A DNA stretch of 64,000 nucleotides from Hanleya hanleyi (GCA_036873755.1 JAVTVY010036957.1:62001-126000), one strand, 5' to 3'. Shown: positions 10,501-23,167, counted from the first letter of the stretch. Made by a program: numbers and translations. Notes: generated by a model not told the origin, from the sequence alone.

Positions 10501-12512
10501 GTCCAGACAACTAGTGTATAATCTACGCTCGTGCAGCCAACTCGTGCTATACAGACGCCCTATCCAAATCTTGCTGTGAAATACGTCCGTACAAACAGCC
10601 TGGGTTAAAAAATAAATCATCATCATGAATATTTGTACCAAAAATACGTAGTATCGCAGTTTTGAAATGGTCTGCTTTCAATACGCCCGTCTGTCCGTTA
10701 TTGTGCGTTGTGCTCTAGGCCAATGGATTGTACCTACATTTTGGTATACCTTACCCCGTGGGGCAAAGAGGAATTCTATTCTTTTTCGTCTAAAACGGGC
10801 AACGGTCAAGGTCAGTGTGGCCAAAAATCAGTAAATCATGAAGAATTGTTACGTGAAGTACAGATCAGCGATGTGGATTGCGATGGCCAAGAAGAAACCT
10901 TTTTTTTTACCCCTCTTTTTATACTTAATGTAATAGGTTTTAAGATTATATCACTGGTAATGGGCTAGAAAAATATTCCAGTTGATCGACTCTTTTAAGG
11001 TATCTTTTTAGGATTATAGTTATAGGTTTCGTCGCTGTTTTAACTTGTTCCCACCTTCAGGCCCAATGTTGAATGGTGATGGATCAATTCATTGAAGATG
11101 ACCGTGACCTATTTTATCTAGGTAAATGCAAACTTTACGTTCATTTATGAAATTCCTACGAAGTAGGCTCGCATTTGCAAATTGTCCGGTAATGACTGAG
11201 TCAGTGAGTGAGTCAGTCCATCCGAATTCTTTCGTCGGCAAAATAAGGAGAACCGTTGACATTAGAACCTTGATTTTTGGCATGAAGGTGCATTAGGGGA
11301 CTATTATCAACAAGTTCTGAGCTGACCATCTTAATATAGGCAGGATCAACTGGGGGGGGGGGGGGGGGGATTTCCAAGAGTTCAGTTCGCGTCGGAGTCC
11401 AAATGCCTACCCTACTTCGTAGGTCCTGTAACGTTAGTATATTATTTCTCCAAAAATGCGTACCAATGTCATCAGTTCCCAAACAATGTCACGTCTTCTT
11501 CCCTTGTAATCTTTCCTCAGTTGCCAATCATGAAAACATGTCTTCAGCTGGGTTGATAGATAAAAGCCGGACTTATATTTTCCTCTTGCACCTGCAACTG
11601 AAGTTACAGTGAACTATTCTGTGTTAATGAACCTCCGCTCAAGAATGCACCAAGTTGAATTACCTGAAGCCTAGACTCAAAATTTGTAATACCCCACACC
11701 CCAAATTGCAGAAAGTTTGGCTACTCCTGTGGTGATAATATTACCCTTTAAAGGGCATGGATATCGAATGTTACCTGTGTGACCCACAGAGTTATTAGAA
11801 TTGAGTTTCCCCTACAATCCACGCATACTGTCTCGATCATATTGTCTTAAATCAATAGCACCGAGTAAATGTTGGGCTTGGGTTCCATGCCTCTTTGTTT
11901 TGTGCCTGGTCGCCATTCATTTTGATTATTTGTCTAATAAAGATTGTAAACTGATGAGTACACAGTAAACTGTAATATTTGTCTGTAGAAGCTTGATCTA
12001 AAAAAGGGTGATTTCTTTGGATGCTGGGGAAACAGAACTCTCAATGATTCGCAGCTGCAATTGTTTCTTCTCCTCAGTTAAAGTGAAAATTAATAAAGAA
12101 GTATTAGAGTAGCAATATCCTGCAGCGAGAATATTGTCACACGCTCTCAGTTCTGTTTTGCGGTTGATGTATTTTCGGTAGTTGAATGCGACGGAAATAT
12201 TTTTGTATCATTGCTCCAAAACAATTTGTAAGTAGCCAATACATTTCACACAATCTGTCTTCTCAATTGAAAAACGAATGTTCGTGAATTGTTGACAAAG
12301 ATATTGAGAACAATGATAAAAAGCAGTCTCGCTATTTTATTTTTGAATCGTCTTCCGAAGATGATAAACGATATGAGTCTCGATCGCAATTCACTGGATT
12401 ATTTCGAGGAATTATCAATCATTGAGACAGAGAAAAATTGGCAAATGTCGCCATTGAATCTCGAGCCGTATTTCGAAACGTTTCCCAACGTATAAATTAA
12501 AGGTCCATTTTT
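10501..12512. other. Duplicated non-coding sequence with an R fragment
   Basis: The segment 10680-10835 resembles the family R head (ATACGCCCGTCTGTCCG, then GGTCAAGGTCAGTGTGGCC). The remainder to 12512 is duplicated at 18985-20489 but has no recognised gene. At 12420-12495 a frame reading QMSPLNLEPYFETFPN recurs at about 38475-38525 as QISQLNLGPYFEMLPN, suggesting a shared, decayed coding relic. Confidence 0.5.
10841..11369. other. 529-bp segment present only in duplication copy 1
   Basis: Copy 1 reads CAGTAAATCATG, then this segment ending in a long G-run, then ATTTCCAAGAG; copy 2 joins CATG directly to ATTTCCAAGAG at 19324. Ends lack inverted repeats and a clear target duplication, so a deletion in copy 2 is as likely as an insertion in copy 1. 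The G-run at 11352-11369 abuts the breakpoint. Confidence 0.85.
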
Positions 12513-13010
12513 ATACGCCCGCCAAAAGGCGGGCGTATTATGTGATGGCGGTTTCCGTTCGTCTGCCCGTCCCTCGTGTCTGGTCTATATCTGGGACAGT
12601 TTTTTTATCTACAGTTCAAATTTTTGGTGAGTGGATACCCTACGGGGAGACGATGTGTCAGGTCGAGGTCAGAGGTCAAAGGTCACTGGCCTGAAAAACA
12701 GGAAATCACTGAAGTGTTCGTGTCCGGTCCATATCTGTGAACGTTTTCTATCCACAGTTGCATTTTTGTAAGTGAATACACTAGGTGAAGACGATGTGTC
12801 GCGTACCAAAATTGAGATCGAGATCAGAGGTCAAAGGTCACTGTTGTCTAAAAATCAGAAAATCATTGATCATTGGCAGTTTTCTATCTATAGTTCTAAT
12901 TCTTGGTGAGTGGATGGAGAACGATGTGTTTCAGACCAAATGTAGGTCGAGGTTAGAGGTCAACGGTCAGTGTGACCAAAAATTCCGGAAATTATTAAAA
13001 ATTTCTATTT
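12513..13010. repeat. Family R, duplication copy 1
   Basis: It opens with a perfect 11-bp hairpin (ATACGCCCGCC-AAAA-GGCGGGCGTAT, 12513-12538) followed by TTATGTGATGGCGG and CCGTTCGTCTG, as at 42777. Then come tandem units with GGTGAGTGGAT and AGGTCA clusters: AGGTCA at 12666, 12673 and 12680, each one base apart, and at 12828 and 12835. These are nuclear-receptor DR1-type spacings. Non-coding; the equivalent in copy 2 starts at 20490. Confidence 0.8.
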
Positions 13011-13014
13011 TTTT

Positions 13015-13222
13015 GTGAGTGGATTCAATAGGGGGAAATGAATTGTGAAAACCTCACAAATGTGATCGATTTTTTAAGTCACATGGATCTATCTATGCCC
13101 TTCTGTGGATTTTTTTTTGTGAGTGGATTCAATAGGGGGAAATGAATTGTGAAAATCTCACAAAGGTGATCGATTTTTAAAGTCACATGGATCTATCTAT
13201 GCCCTTCTGTGGATTTTTTTTG
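13015..13222. repeat. 103-bp tandem repeat, two units
   Basis: GTGAGTGGATTCAATAGGGG begins at 13015 and 13119. The unit fuses the end of family R (GTGAGTGGATTCAATAGG) to a family X piece (AACCTCACAAATGTGATC). The partner array in duplication copy 2 has four units. Confidence 0.9.
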
Positions 13223-14420
13223 GTTTCTGTATCTTTTGAAAGAGATTGTTGTTGTCCTTGTAACTGTCGTCATAAGAAAGTCATTCGTCTGGGGAGATAT
13301 CGATCAAATATCAGGACCGGAAGTCCTCATGTTGTATGCATGTACCTCCTCACAAACCGACAGCAGCCAAGATCCAGTGGAATCGATGTAACGGCGATCG
13401 CCGATCTGCAGAATCAATCATCGGTATCTTGGTAAGCGAATGCGGTTCTTAAAATGATGTCTTCGGTTTTTCATTCTCCGCTTTTCATGATTTTTGGCAA
13501 AATATATTGGATTTATGTAATCTGATGCAGGAAATATGGGGAAATGAACGTAAATACTGGAAACGTGGTACTCGGAGAACCCCTTATAAATTTATTAATT
13601 ATTTATCCTGGATGAACGAATCTAAAGTAGACTTTGAAATGGAAAGGTTTTAATCCAGAAATGTTCATCTCTTGCTCGATCATGAGTTGGCGGTGTTGGG
13701 GATCGTGTCCTGGTCACACCCGACCATATCTGAGATGCTTTGCACGTCCTTGCAAAATAGGTGTATCTTCGGGGAATATTTGGTGCGTTGACGTTATTAT
13801 AACTAATTAATCAATTCTTATTATTATTATTATCAGTTATTATTCAAGTAATCGTCTCTCCGGTCGCGATCGTCGTCTCATTCTCGATTAAAAATGCCAA
13901 TCCTGAATCGATGACGAGAATGCCGAAAAGAATTACGGAAAAAAGGCATGGTGGTTTTATTATTGAATCGTTTAACCCATACACCATCCTACAGACGTCT
14001 GAAATCGATCGATTCTAAATATTGGGAATCATTCGAGATTATTTTCTTTATTCAAAACTGTGCCCAAACGAAGGTAAAAGGGAGCCTACTGAACCGTCGT
14101 CAATCGATCGTTCAATTCAAAAATCGAGACAGAGATCAATTGAAACTCGAGAGGTACGTTGAAACGCTTTCTATAAATAAAATGACGATTTTGTGATAGA
14201 ATCGATTTTTCTGTATGTTGTTGTACAGTACAGCATGTCTACTATGAAATCTTGGACCAGCGGATACTGAACAAAATAACCTGATGTATAGGCCTATTAG
14301 TTGTAGAACCTCGCAAATCTCAAGATGATATTTATTCAGTTCCTTTGATCCAATTTTGCGTTTTATTTCTTCCGTATATTTGAAGAGATTTCTGTTTTTG
14401 GTTTAACTGACATCATTAGA
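13223..14420. repeat. Family X segment plus unassigned sequence (copy 1)
   Basis: 13223-13440 again shows CTTGTAACTGTCGTCATAAG, AAGTCATTCGTCTGGGGAG and ATCGATCAAATATCAGG, the family X core. 13441-14280 is unassigned, and 14280-14420 restarts with GTATAGGCCTATTAGTTG and a family X-like stretch. Open frames here are identical in copy 2 and show no recognised domain. Confidence 0.55.
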
Positions 14421-14461
14421 TTCCTGTTGCTTCAATGCATTTTACCGAGAAGCAACAGGAA
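14421..14461. repeat. 13-bp-stem hairpin TTCCTGTTGCTTC
   Basis: TTCCTGTTGCTTC at 14421-14433 pairs perfectly with GAAGCAACAGGAA at 14449-14461 across a 15-nt loop. The same stem recurs at 22603-22643 (duplication) and, with the loop in the opposite orientation, at 51997-52037. It may be a relic of a small palindromic element. Confidence 0.75.
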
Positions 14462-14496
14462 CTTGATAATGTGATGTCTAGCACTGTAATATCACT

Positions 14497-14717
14497 TGTC
14501 TTTATTCTATTGCACCATGTAAGCGGCCTGTTTGTGTCTTGTGTGCTGTCCTCAGTGTTTTATAGGGTGGATGGAGGGTGTCTGGTTCCATATTGCTTAA
14601 AAAAATTCTTCTTTGAAGTAGCAGGAACCCAACTTGGCTGGGTGGTGCTTAGTTGGTCCGTCGCGATATAGCTGAAATAGTGTTGAAAGTGACGTTAAAT
14701 ACTATTCACTCAGTCAC
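14497..14717 (+). mobile_element. SINE-like unit with a LINE-type 3' tail
   Basis: From TTTATTCTATTGCACCATG to ACTATTCACTCAGTCA the sequence matches 51000-51232 read on the minus strand. Its 3' end GCGATATAGCTGAAATAGTG and GACGTTAAATACTATTCACTC resembles the tail of the LINE at 33680 (GTCGCTATATAGCTGAAATA). Sharing a tail with a LINE is how SINEs borrow its RT. No clear A or B box was found. It could instead be a 5'-truncated LINE. Copy 2 equivalent: 22679-22899. Confidence 0.6.
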
Positions 14718-14985
14718 CCCCATTTGTTCGTAGAGAGAAAGCCATTTGTCCGTGGAGACATAGATCTAATATTTGGACTAGGGGCATTTATTTCTGCACA
14801 AGCTGCATGGGAGATTCAGTGAAATCCATGATGCAAGAGTCGAGCGGCGAACTGAATAAAAAACTATCGTTGATCTCTGGACTGCGATTGCTAGCTGTTC
14901 TTAAAATGATGTATTCGGCTTGTCACACACACGATGATCCCCTAAGGAATGAAATGGGTACTAATTTTACTCCGCATTTCCATAC

Positions 14986-15436
14986 CGGTGTGGTAGAAAC
15001 GGTGGTCCTTCAGATATGAGTGTCCGCTTGCTATGCTTTAACCCAGCCCGGGCACTGACATCTGACAAGAGTCACTTGGATATCAGAGCCCGCCCTGGGT
15101 AAAACATAGGAGACCGGCCAATGGTATCTGCACAGCGAGAGAAAAGGTGATACTTATCACCTTAAAATGGTGATGAGAGCATCACCCCAAAAAGGTGATG
15201 AGTTAGAGCCATTACCCTTTTCCACCATCACCTTAGAAGGGTGATGGCTATCACCTTGAAAAGGCTATGACCCTAAAAGGGTGATCAGCAATGAGTGCAA
15301 ATTTTTATGTCATCGCCCTAAAAGGGTGACGACCTGGGTTATCACCCTAAAAGGGTGACGACATTAGCCATCACCCTTTTTCATCACCTTTAAAGGGTGA
15401 TGAATAGGCGTCAGCCACCGTTTCTATCACACCGGT
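14986..15436. mobile_element. MITE Q: hairpin-array element in an ACCGGT target
   Basis: The inverted termini are GTGGTAGAAACGGTGG and CCACCGTTTCTATCAC. ACCGGT flanks both sides (14986-14991 and 15431-15436); an uninterrupted family X copy at 31216 reads CCATACCGGTACATC. The interior (15140-15405) has about 17 GGTGAT/ATCACC words, often paired as ATCACCCTAAAAGGGTGA. A further long stem surrounds 15043-15107 (ACCCAGCCCGGGC against GCCCGCCCTGGGT). The TSD could be 2, 4 or 6 bp because the target is palindromic. Second copy 23168-23618. Confidence 0.8.
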
Positions 15437-17558
15437 ACATTCAGTCACAATCTCTGCCATTTTGGTGCACCTTTCATCATCCAAACGCCATCAGACACCA
15501 TCTTGGTAACCCTTTCATTATCTAGATGCGGTACGACGAGATTTAGTAACCTTTTCCTCTTCTGGACATCGTCGGATTGCATTTCGTAAAATGCAATCTA
15601 CGTATATCTCCGTGGTGTATTGGATGTTTAGACTTTCTTATTACTGACTGGACTAGGTCAACCAAACCGCTCTCCTGACGATTCCTGATGAACGAAAAAA
15701 TTATCGCATATTGTTAGCCGTTGAGCCTCGCTAGTTGAATGAATAACTCGTCTCTTCCGAATTTCGTTTGTTCAGCCCCAATTTTCTCTTGAAATTGGTT
15801 GCCGGCCTTTCACAAAATCTGGACTGAAGTGAAGATCTAACAGCTTACTTCAGATCGTATTTTTTTTCGTCAATACTTATTAGCCTAAGTGATGGATTTT
15901 CATATATACAGGATAATGTTACCTCTGCAAACGATGCTGCACTTTTTATAATCCTGTACCTTATACTTTATTACATTGGAGCGGCATGTAAAAGATGGGG
16001 AAACTTGACGACGTCAGCTGGCGATTAAAAAGCAACCATATGACTCTACAGGAAAGCTTCCATCGGCACTTCACATTCAGACCCGAGAATACGGTGGATT
16101 CTCGAACGCAGCCTTAGTATATCAGTCGCGTTTTGTTACAGATGTTCATGTGGAGAATATGAAGTATCTACACGGCCCCTAGCACCGGCTTGAGCGGAAT
16201 TAGATACGCTAGCTCGAAAGCTGTGATGACAGATCAGCTCCAATAAATAACTCATCTGGTGTTAATGGATGAGCATCGAGGACGTCTGAAGGAATAAACG
16301 CCTCAACATGGGGTAAACATGGTGAATGCAAGAATAGCCAGAAAAACTGCGATGCCCGACGTCGTACGGCTTAAATTTCCCACCAAAACAATAAACCCTG
16401 TACAGATGGCGGGCCTCGGGGACTATTTATTACTTTATTATACTTATAATGTTCGCTTGTGATTTGCTAATATCAAAGGCACACTCAAAGTATTGGTTAA
16501 TAAGCTCAGTAATTCAACTACCGATGTTCTGATGTTGAACTTCCGATATTCAAGCTATGATTTCCGTAAAATCGATAAATTAAGGGCTTATTTCGCACAC
16601 CCTGGGGCAATTTAGAGGCTTGGTTGGGTTGTTTTATTCCACACAAAAATGATATGACAACTCCCTCTCAAAAAAAATCGCATTATTTCACAGGGCTATC
16701 TACCGTTTTGGATGTTGCTACCTTGACTAGAGCTCTGCTACGAAATTTGAGGCTATTCTGAGAGCATTTTAGTCCTACTTCATTACGTTTATGTACTGGC
16801 AAAACTGGAGGGGGTCCCGAACGAACGGGAGCCTTTTATTTATGAGTCAATAATTGCATGCATACATGTGGGTGGGAGAGGGCCCTGGGGCATACAGCGA
16901 CTTTGGTGAGGGGAGATAGAGAACGGGGTGGAGTGTTTCGTTATATCTGGTCTAAAATATCCCATCCTTGTATATGTCAGAAAAATATTACGTTAGACAG
17001 GCAATCCTTTGACTGATAAGTAGCTTGCAGGAACTGCACAATTCTACTCAAAAAGGCCCCTAAAAGTTCTATCTTCCGCTCTCGGCACTCTTGACTAAAA
17101 CAAACTGAAACAAGTTTCGCTCACCGAGTATGTCTGCATAAAATGACCCGTATCAGATATACATTAATTGCGGTATGCCGGTTGCCATCATTTGAGCTAT
17201 AGGTTGTTGGCATAGGTGAAATTCAATTCGACTGTACAAAAAATAAAATGGAAAACAACCATCTTAAACATGGAAAGGGGAGAGTATTTGCGCGGGCTCT
17301 CACCTAAGGATATTAACAATGTTAATAGTAAAAGAAACGTCATTTTTATGATAGGTCACCAGGTACATGCAGCATGGCTACCGAACGTTCAAAACAACAA
17401 ATGTCGTTTTCCTTGTTAGTGTGAGGTTACACTAGCCCGTTTCTTGAGTAATAGGAATTTCGAACTATCAAACAAAACGCGCATTTTCAACGTTTTCTGA
17501 AGCAATAATGTAAGTCTTATCAGGAAATCTACTAAAAATTGAAGAGGAGGGCAAAGGG
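15437..17558. repeat. Family X, 3' part, then unassigned
   Basis: Up to about 16380 it parallels 31220-31670: TTGGTAACCCTTTCATTATC, GACGTCAGCTGGCGA, TACAGGAAAGCTTCC, CAGATGTTCATGTGGAG, GATACGCTAGCTCG. From 16400 to 17558 no repeat family or gene was recognised, though all of it is present almost unchanged at 24600-25737. Confidence 0.6.
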
Positions 17559-18049
17559 CAATAAAAACACACCATTACTGTGTAGTATAGACTCGTAGTC
17601 CGGTGGACTCTGAACCCTATCAGTTGTGGAAACCTCACAAATCTGAGCCAACATGACATTTGTTCAGTTCCATTGATCCGTGTTTGCTCTTCACTGATTT
17701 GTTTTGCTTCTGTTTCTTGTAGAGATGTTTCAGTTTTCCTTGTAACTGACCTCGTTAGAAAGCCATTTGTCTGTGGAGATATCGATCCAGTATCGGGCTT
17801 GAAAGTTCTGTTTCTTCCTCACAAACCTGCGGTATGCATGTCCAGTGGAATCGATGACGCATGAGGCAAACGGCGAACAGCATAAAATCAATGATCGGCC
17901 TCTTGATCGCGGGCACTGTTCTCAAAATAATATATTGAGCTTGTCACACGCTGATCTTTTTTAGAATGAGTTTAGCACTAATTACTCCGCCTCCCATACT
18001 AGTACACCAGATTACATTCCATGTCAGTTGGTAACCCTTTCGTCATCTA

Positions 18050-18211
18050 CACGCTTAAAACTAAAATGTTAAAACTTACTCGTAAAGTGTTGAAATAACC
18101 CTTTTAGTGTGTCCACAGGGACAGCACTTAAAGAGCAGCCCGTGTGGATACATCTTAAATGGTTATTTCAACACTTTACGAGTAAGTTTCAACACTTTAG
18201 TTTTAAGCGTG
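18050..18211. mobile_element. Mariner-like MITE, duplication copy 2
   Basis: Same element as 9566-9727, at the 8484-bp offset, with one interior C-to-G difference (GCAGCCCGTGTGG). Confidence 0.85.
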
Positions 18212-20489
18212 TACACGCCGTCATACTGCATTTGGTAACCCTCCATTTTGGTAACCCTCTGCTCACCGGCGGCATGTTGTAGCCCGTTCACCATCTAGTT
18301 ATCATCAGCCTGCTTTTGGTAAAGTGTAAAATATGCGAATCTGCAGGGGCTATTGGATATGTAGACGTTATTATTACTGACTGGAATAGGCCAGCCAACC
18401 CGCTCTCCCGACGATTCCTGATGGATGAGAAAATTACCACATGTTGCTAGCCGTAGAACATCGCTAGTTGAATGAATAACTCGTCTCTTCCGAATCTCGA
18501 TTGTTCAGCCCCAATTTGCTCTTGAAATTGGTTTTCCCCTAGCGTCCACACAATGTGGACTTAAGAAATGATCAAATAGCTTTCTTCAGACCGTTTTTAC
18601 GTATAAGGCCAAGGCGAGGATTGTATGTGTACATGATACCGTTATTTCCTAATGATGCAGTACTTTTATTATCCCTATAGTTAAGACTTGTGTTCTGTTT
18701 TCAGAACATCTAAATAATTATTGTACAGTATATTCTCGGAAGGAATTCCTGAGGCGCGCTTAAAATTTGCCAATATCAAAGACACAGAATCACAAAATCT
18801 ATAACATGAATTAGTTAAGTATCTGATCAACGTAGAACAATAGAATGTTGTTACACAAATTGTATTGGCTTCATGTTAATACATATTATATGTTATGTAT
18901 CAATATATATCATGAAAATACAAACATATTTTATATTTTATTTTCCAAATTTTTTATTTTACTTAACTAACTTCAGGTGTCTCTGTCCAGACAACTAGTG
19001 TATAATCTACGGTCGTGCAGCCAACTCGTGCTATACAGACGCCCTATCCAAATCTTGCTGTGAAATACGTCCGTACAAACAGCCTGGGTTAAAAAATAAA
19101 TCATCATCATGAATATTTGTACCAAAAATACGTAGTATCGCAGTTTTGAAATGGTCTGCTTTCAATACGCCCGTCTGTCCGTTATTGTGTGTTGTGCTCT
19201 AGGCCAATGGATTGTACCTACCTTTTGGTATACCTTACCCCGTGGGGCAAAGAGGAATTCTATTCTTTTTCGTCTAAAACGGGCAAAGGTCAAGGTCAGT
19301 GTGGCCAAAAATCAGTAAATCATGATTTCCAAGAGTTCGGTTCGCGTCGGAGTCCAAATGCCTACCCTACTTCGTAGGTCCTGTAACGTTAGTATATTAT
19401 TTCTCCAAAAATGCGTACCAATGTCATCAGTTCCCAAACAATGTCACGCCTTCTTCCCTTGTAATCTTTCCTCAGTTGCCAATCACGAAAACATGTCTTC
19501 AGCTGGGTTGATAGATAAAAGCCGGACTTATATTTTCCTCTTGCACCTGCAACTGAAGTTACAGTGAACTATTCTGTGTTAATGAACCTCCGCTCAAGAA
19601 TGCACCAAGTTGAATTACCTGAAGCCTAGACTCAAAATTTGTAATACCCCACACCCCAAATTGCAGAAAGTTTGGCTACTCCTGTGGTGATAATATTACC
19701 CTTTAAAGGGCATGGATATCGAATGTTACCTGTGTGACCCACAGAGTTATTAGAATTGAGTTTCCCCTACAATCCACGCATACTGTCTCGATCATATTGT
19801 CTTAAATCAATAGCACCGAGTAAATGTTGGGCTTGGGTTCCATGCCTCTTTGTTTTGTGCCTGGTCGCCATTCATTTTGATTATTTGTCTAATAAAGATT
19901 GTAAACTGATGAGTACACAGTAAACTGTAATATTTGTCTGTAGAAGCTTGATCTAAAAAAAGGGTGATTTCTTTGGATACTGGGGAAACAGAACTCTCAA
20001 TGATTCGCAGCTGCAATTGTTTCTTCTCCTCAGTTAAAGTGAAAATTAATAAAGAAGTATTGGAGTAGCAATATCCTGCAGAGAGAATATTGTCACACGC
20101 TCTCAGTTCTGTTTTGCGGTTGATGTATTTTCGGTAGTTGAATGCGACGGAAATATTTTTGTATCATTGCTCCAAAACAATTTGTAAGTAGCCAATACAC
20201 TTCACACAATCTGTCTTCTCAATTGAAAAACGAATGTTCGTGAATTGTTGACAAAGATATTGAGAACAATGATAAAAAGCAGTCTCATAAGAAAAAAATA
20301 TTGTCTCGCTATTTTATTTTTGAATCGTCTTCCGAAGATGAAAAACGATATGAGTCTCGATCGCAATTCACTGGATTATTTCGAGGAATTATCAATCATT
20401 GAGACAGGGAAAAATTGGCAAATGTCGCCATTGAATCTCGAGCCGTATTTCGAAACGTTTCTCAACGTATAAATTAAAGGTCCATTTTT

Positions 20490-20990
20490 ATACGCCCGCC
20501 AAAAGGCGGGCGTATTATGTGATGGCGGTTTCCGTTCGTCTGCCCGTCCCTCGTGTCTGGTCTATATCTGGGACAGTTTTTTATCTACAGTTCAAATTTT
20601 TGGTGAGTGGATACCCTACGGGGAGACGATGTGTCAGGTCGAGGTCAGAGGTCAAAGGTCACTGGCCTGAAAAACAGGAAATCACTGAAGTGTTCGTGTC
20701 CGGTCCATATCTGTGAACGTTTTCTATCCACAGTTGCATTTTTGTAAGTGAATACACTAGGTGAAGACGATGTGTCGCGTACCAAAATTGAGATCGAGAT
20801 CAGAGGTCAAAGGTCACTGTTGTCTAAAAATCAGAAAATCATTGATCATTGGCAGTTTTCTATCTATAGTTCTAATTCTTGGTGAGTGGATGGAGAACGA
20901 TGTGTTTCAGACCAAATGTAGGTCGAGGTTAGAGGTCAACGGTCAGTGTGACCAAAAATTCCGGAAATTATTAAAAATTTCTATTTTTTT
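20490..20990. repeat. Family R, duplication copy 2
   Basis: The 11-bp hairpin head lies at 20490-20515 and the AGGTCA clusters sit at the same relative positions as in 12513-13010. Confidence 0.8.
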
Positions 20991-21404
20991 GTGAGTGGAT
21001 TCAATAGGGGGGAATGAATTGTGAAAACCTCACAAATGTGATCGATTTTTTAAGTCACATGGATCTATCTATGCCCTTCTGTGGATTTTTTTTGTGAGTG
21101 GATTCAATAGGGGGGAATGAATTGTGAAAACCTCACAAATGTGATCGATTTTTTAAGTCACATGGATCTATCTATGCCCTCCTGTGGATTTTTTTTGTGA
21201 GTGGATTCAATAGGGGGAAATGAATTGTGAAAACCTCACAAATGTGATCGATTTTTTAAGTCACATGGATCTATCTATGCCCTTCTGTGGATTTTTTTTT
21301 GTGAGTGGATTCAATAGGGGGAAATGAATTGTGAAAATCTCACAAAGGTGATCGATTTTTAAAGTCACATGGATCTATCTATGCCCTTCTGTGGATTTTT
21401 TTTG
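20991..21404. repeat. 103-bp tandem repeat, four units
   Basis: GTGAGTGGATTCAATAGGGG begins at 20991, 21094, 21197 and 21301. The partner array at 13015 has only two units, so copy number changed after, or differs between, the duplicated blocks. Confidence 0.9.
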
Positions 21405-22602
21405 GTTTCTGTATCTTTTGAAAGAGATTGTTGTTGTCCTTGTAACTGTCGTCATAAGAAAGTCATTCGTCTGGGGAGATATCGATCAAATATCAGGACC
21501 GGAAGTCCTCATGTTGTATGCATGTACCTCCTCACAAACCGACAGCAGCCAAGATCCAGTGGAATCGATGTAACGGCGATCGCCGATCTGCAGAATCAAT
21601 CATCGGTATCTTGGTAAGCGAATGCGGTTCTTAAAATGATGTCTTCGGTTTTTCATTCTCCGCTTTTCATGATTTTTGGCAAAATATATTGGATTTATGT
21701 AATCTGATGCAGGAAATATGGGGAAATGAACGTAAATACTGGAAACGTGGTACTCGGAGAACCCCTTATAAATTTATTAATTATTTATCCTGGATGAGCG
21801 AATCTAAAGTAGACTTTGAAATGGAAAGGTTTTAATCCAGAAATGTTCATCTCTTGCTCGATCATGAGTTGGCGGTGTTGGGGATCGTGTCCTGGTCACA
21901 CCCGACCATATCTGAGATGCTTTGCACGTCCTTGCAAAATAGGTGTATCTTCGGGGAATATTTGGTGCGTTGACGTTATTATAACTAATTAATCAATTCT
22001 TATTATTATTATTATCAGTTATTATTCAAGTAATCGTCTCTCCGGTCGCGATCGTCGTCTCATTCTCGATTAAAAATGCCAATCCTGAATCGATGACGAG
22101 AATGCCGAAAAGAATTACGGAAAAAAGGCATGGTGGTTTTATTATTGAATCGTTTAACCCATACACCATCCTACAGACGTCTGAAATCGATCGATTCTAA
22201 ATATTGGGAATCATTCGAGATTATTTTCTTTATTCAAAACTGTGCCCAAACGAAGGTAAAAGGGAGCCTACTGAACCGTCGTCAATCGATCGTTCAATTC
22301 AAAAATCGAGACAGAGATCAATTGAAACTCGAGAGGTACGTTGAAACGCTTTCTATAAATAAAATGACGATTTTGTGATAGAATCGATTTTTCTGTATGT
22401 TGTTGTACAGTACAGCATGTCTACTATGAAATCTTGGACCAGCGGATACTGAACAAAATAACCTGATGTATAGGCCTATTAGTTGTAGAACCTCGCAAAT
22501 CTCAAGATGATATTTATTCAGTTCCTTTGATCCAATTTTGCGTTTTATTTCTTCCGTATATTTGAAGAGATTTCTGTTTTTGGTTTAACTGACATCATTA
22601 GA

Positions 22603-22899
22603 TTCCTGTTGCTTCAATGCATTTTACCGAGAAGCAACAGGAACTTGATAATGTGATGTCTAGCACTGTAATATCACTTGTCTTTATTCTATTGCACCAT
22701 GTAAGCGGCCTGTTTGTGTCTTGTGTGCTGTCCTCAGTGTTTTATAGGGTGGATGGAGGGTGTCTGGTTCCATATTGCTTAAAAAAATTCTTCTTTGAAG
22801 TAGCAGGAACCCAACTTGGCTGGGTGGTGCTTAGTTGGTCCGTCGCGATATAGCTGAAATAGTGTTGAAAGTGACGTTAAATACTATTCACTCAGTCAC
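22603..22899 (+). mobile_element. Hairpin and SINE-like unit, duplication copy 2
   Basis: Exact 8182-bp-offset equivalents of 14421-14461 and 14497-14717. Confidence 0.6.
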
Positions 22900-23167
22900 C
22901 CCCATTTGTTCGTAGAGAGAAAGCCATTTGTCCGTGGAGACATAGATCTAATATTTGGACTAGGGGCATTTATTTCTGCACAAGCTGCATGGGAGATTCA
23001 GTGAAATCCATGATGCAAGAGTCGAGCGGCGAACTGAATAAAAAACTATCGTTGATCTCTGGACTGCGATTGCTAGCTGTTCTTAAAATGATGTATTCGG
23101 CTTGTCACACACACGATGATCCCCTAAGGAATGAAATGGGTACTAATTTTACTCCGCATTTCCATAC

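Larger units (their letters stand above)
9063..17558. repeat. Large tandem duplication, copy 1 (about 8.5 kb)
   Basis: This block repeats head-to-tail as 17559-25737. The offset is 8496 bp at the start, 8484 after a 12-bp deletion in copy 2, 7955 after a 529-bp segment missing from copy 2, about 7976 after a 21-bp insertion, and 8182 after the 103-bp repeat differs in number. Single-base differences are sparse and concentrate in the first half; 13.4-17.5 kb is nearly identical to its partner. The junction reads GGGCAAAG-GG-CAATAAAA with no long homology, suggesting end joining, or an assembly artefact. Confidence 0.95.

Noticed and set aside
12528..12545. Family R hairpin as a Helitron 3' end
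   Set aside because: On the reverse strand the hairpin is not followed by CTRR, and no TC start was found at the other end.
12785..13018. 77-codon open frame repeated at 20761
   Set aside because: It is the translated family R tandem unit; the peptide repeats the AGGTCA-derived words and has no protein character.
15140..15405. CRISPR-like array of short repeats
   Set aside because: Word spacing is irregular, orientation alternates, the locus is eukaryotic and it lies within MITE termini.
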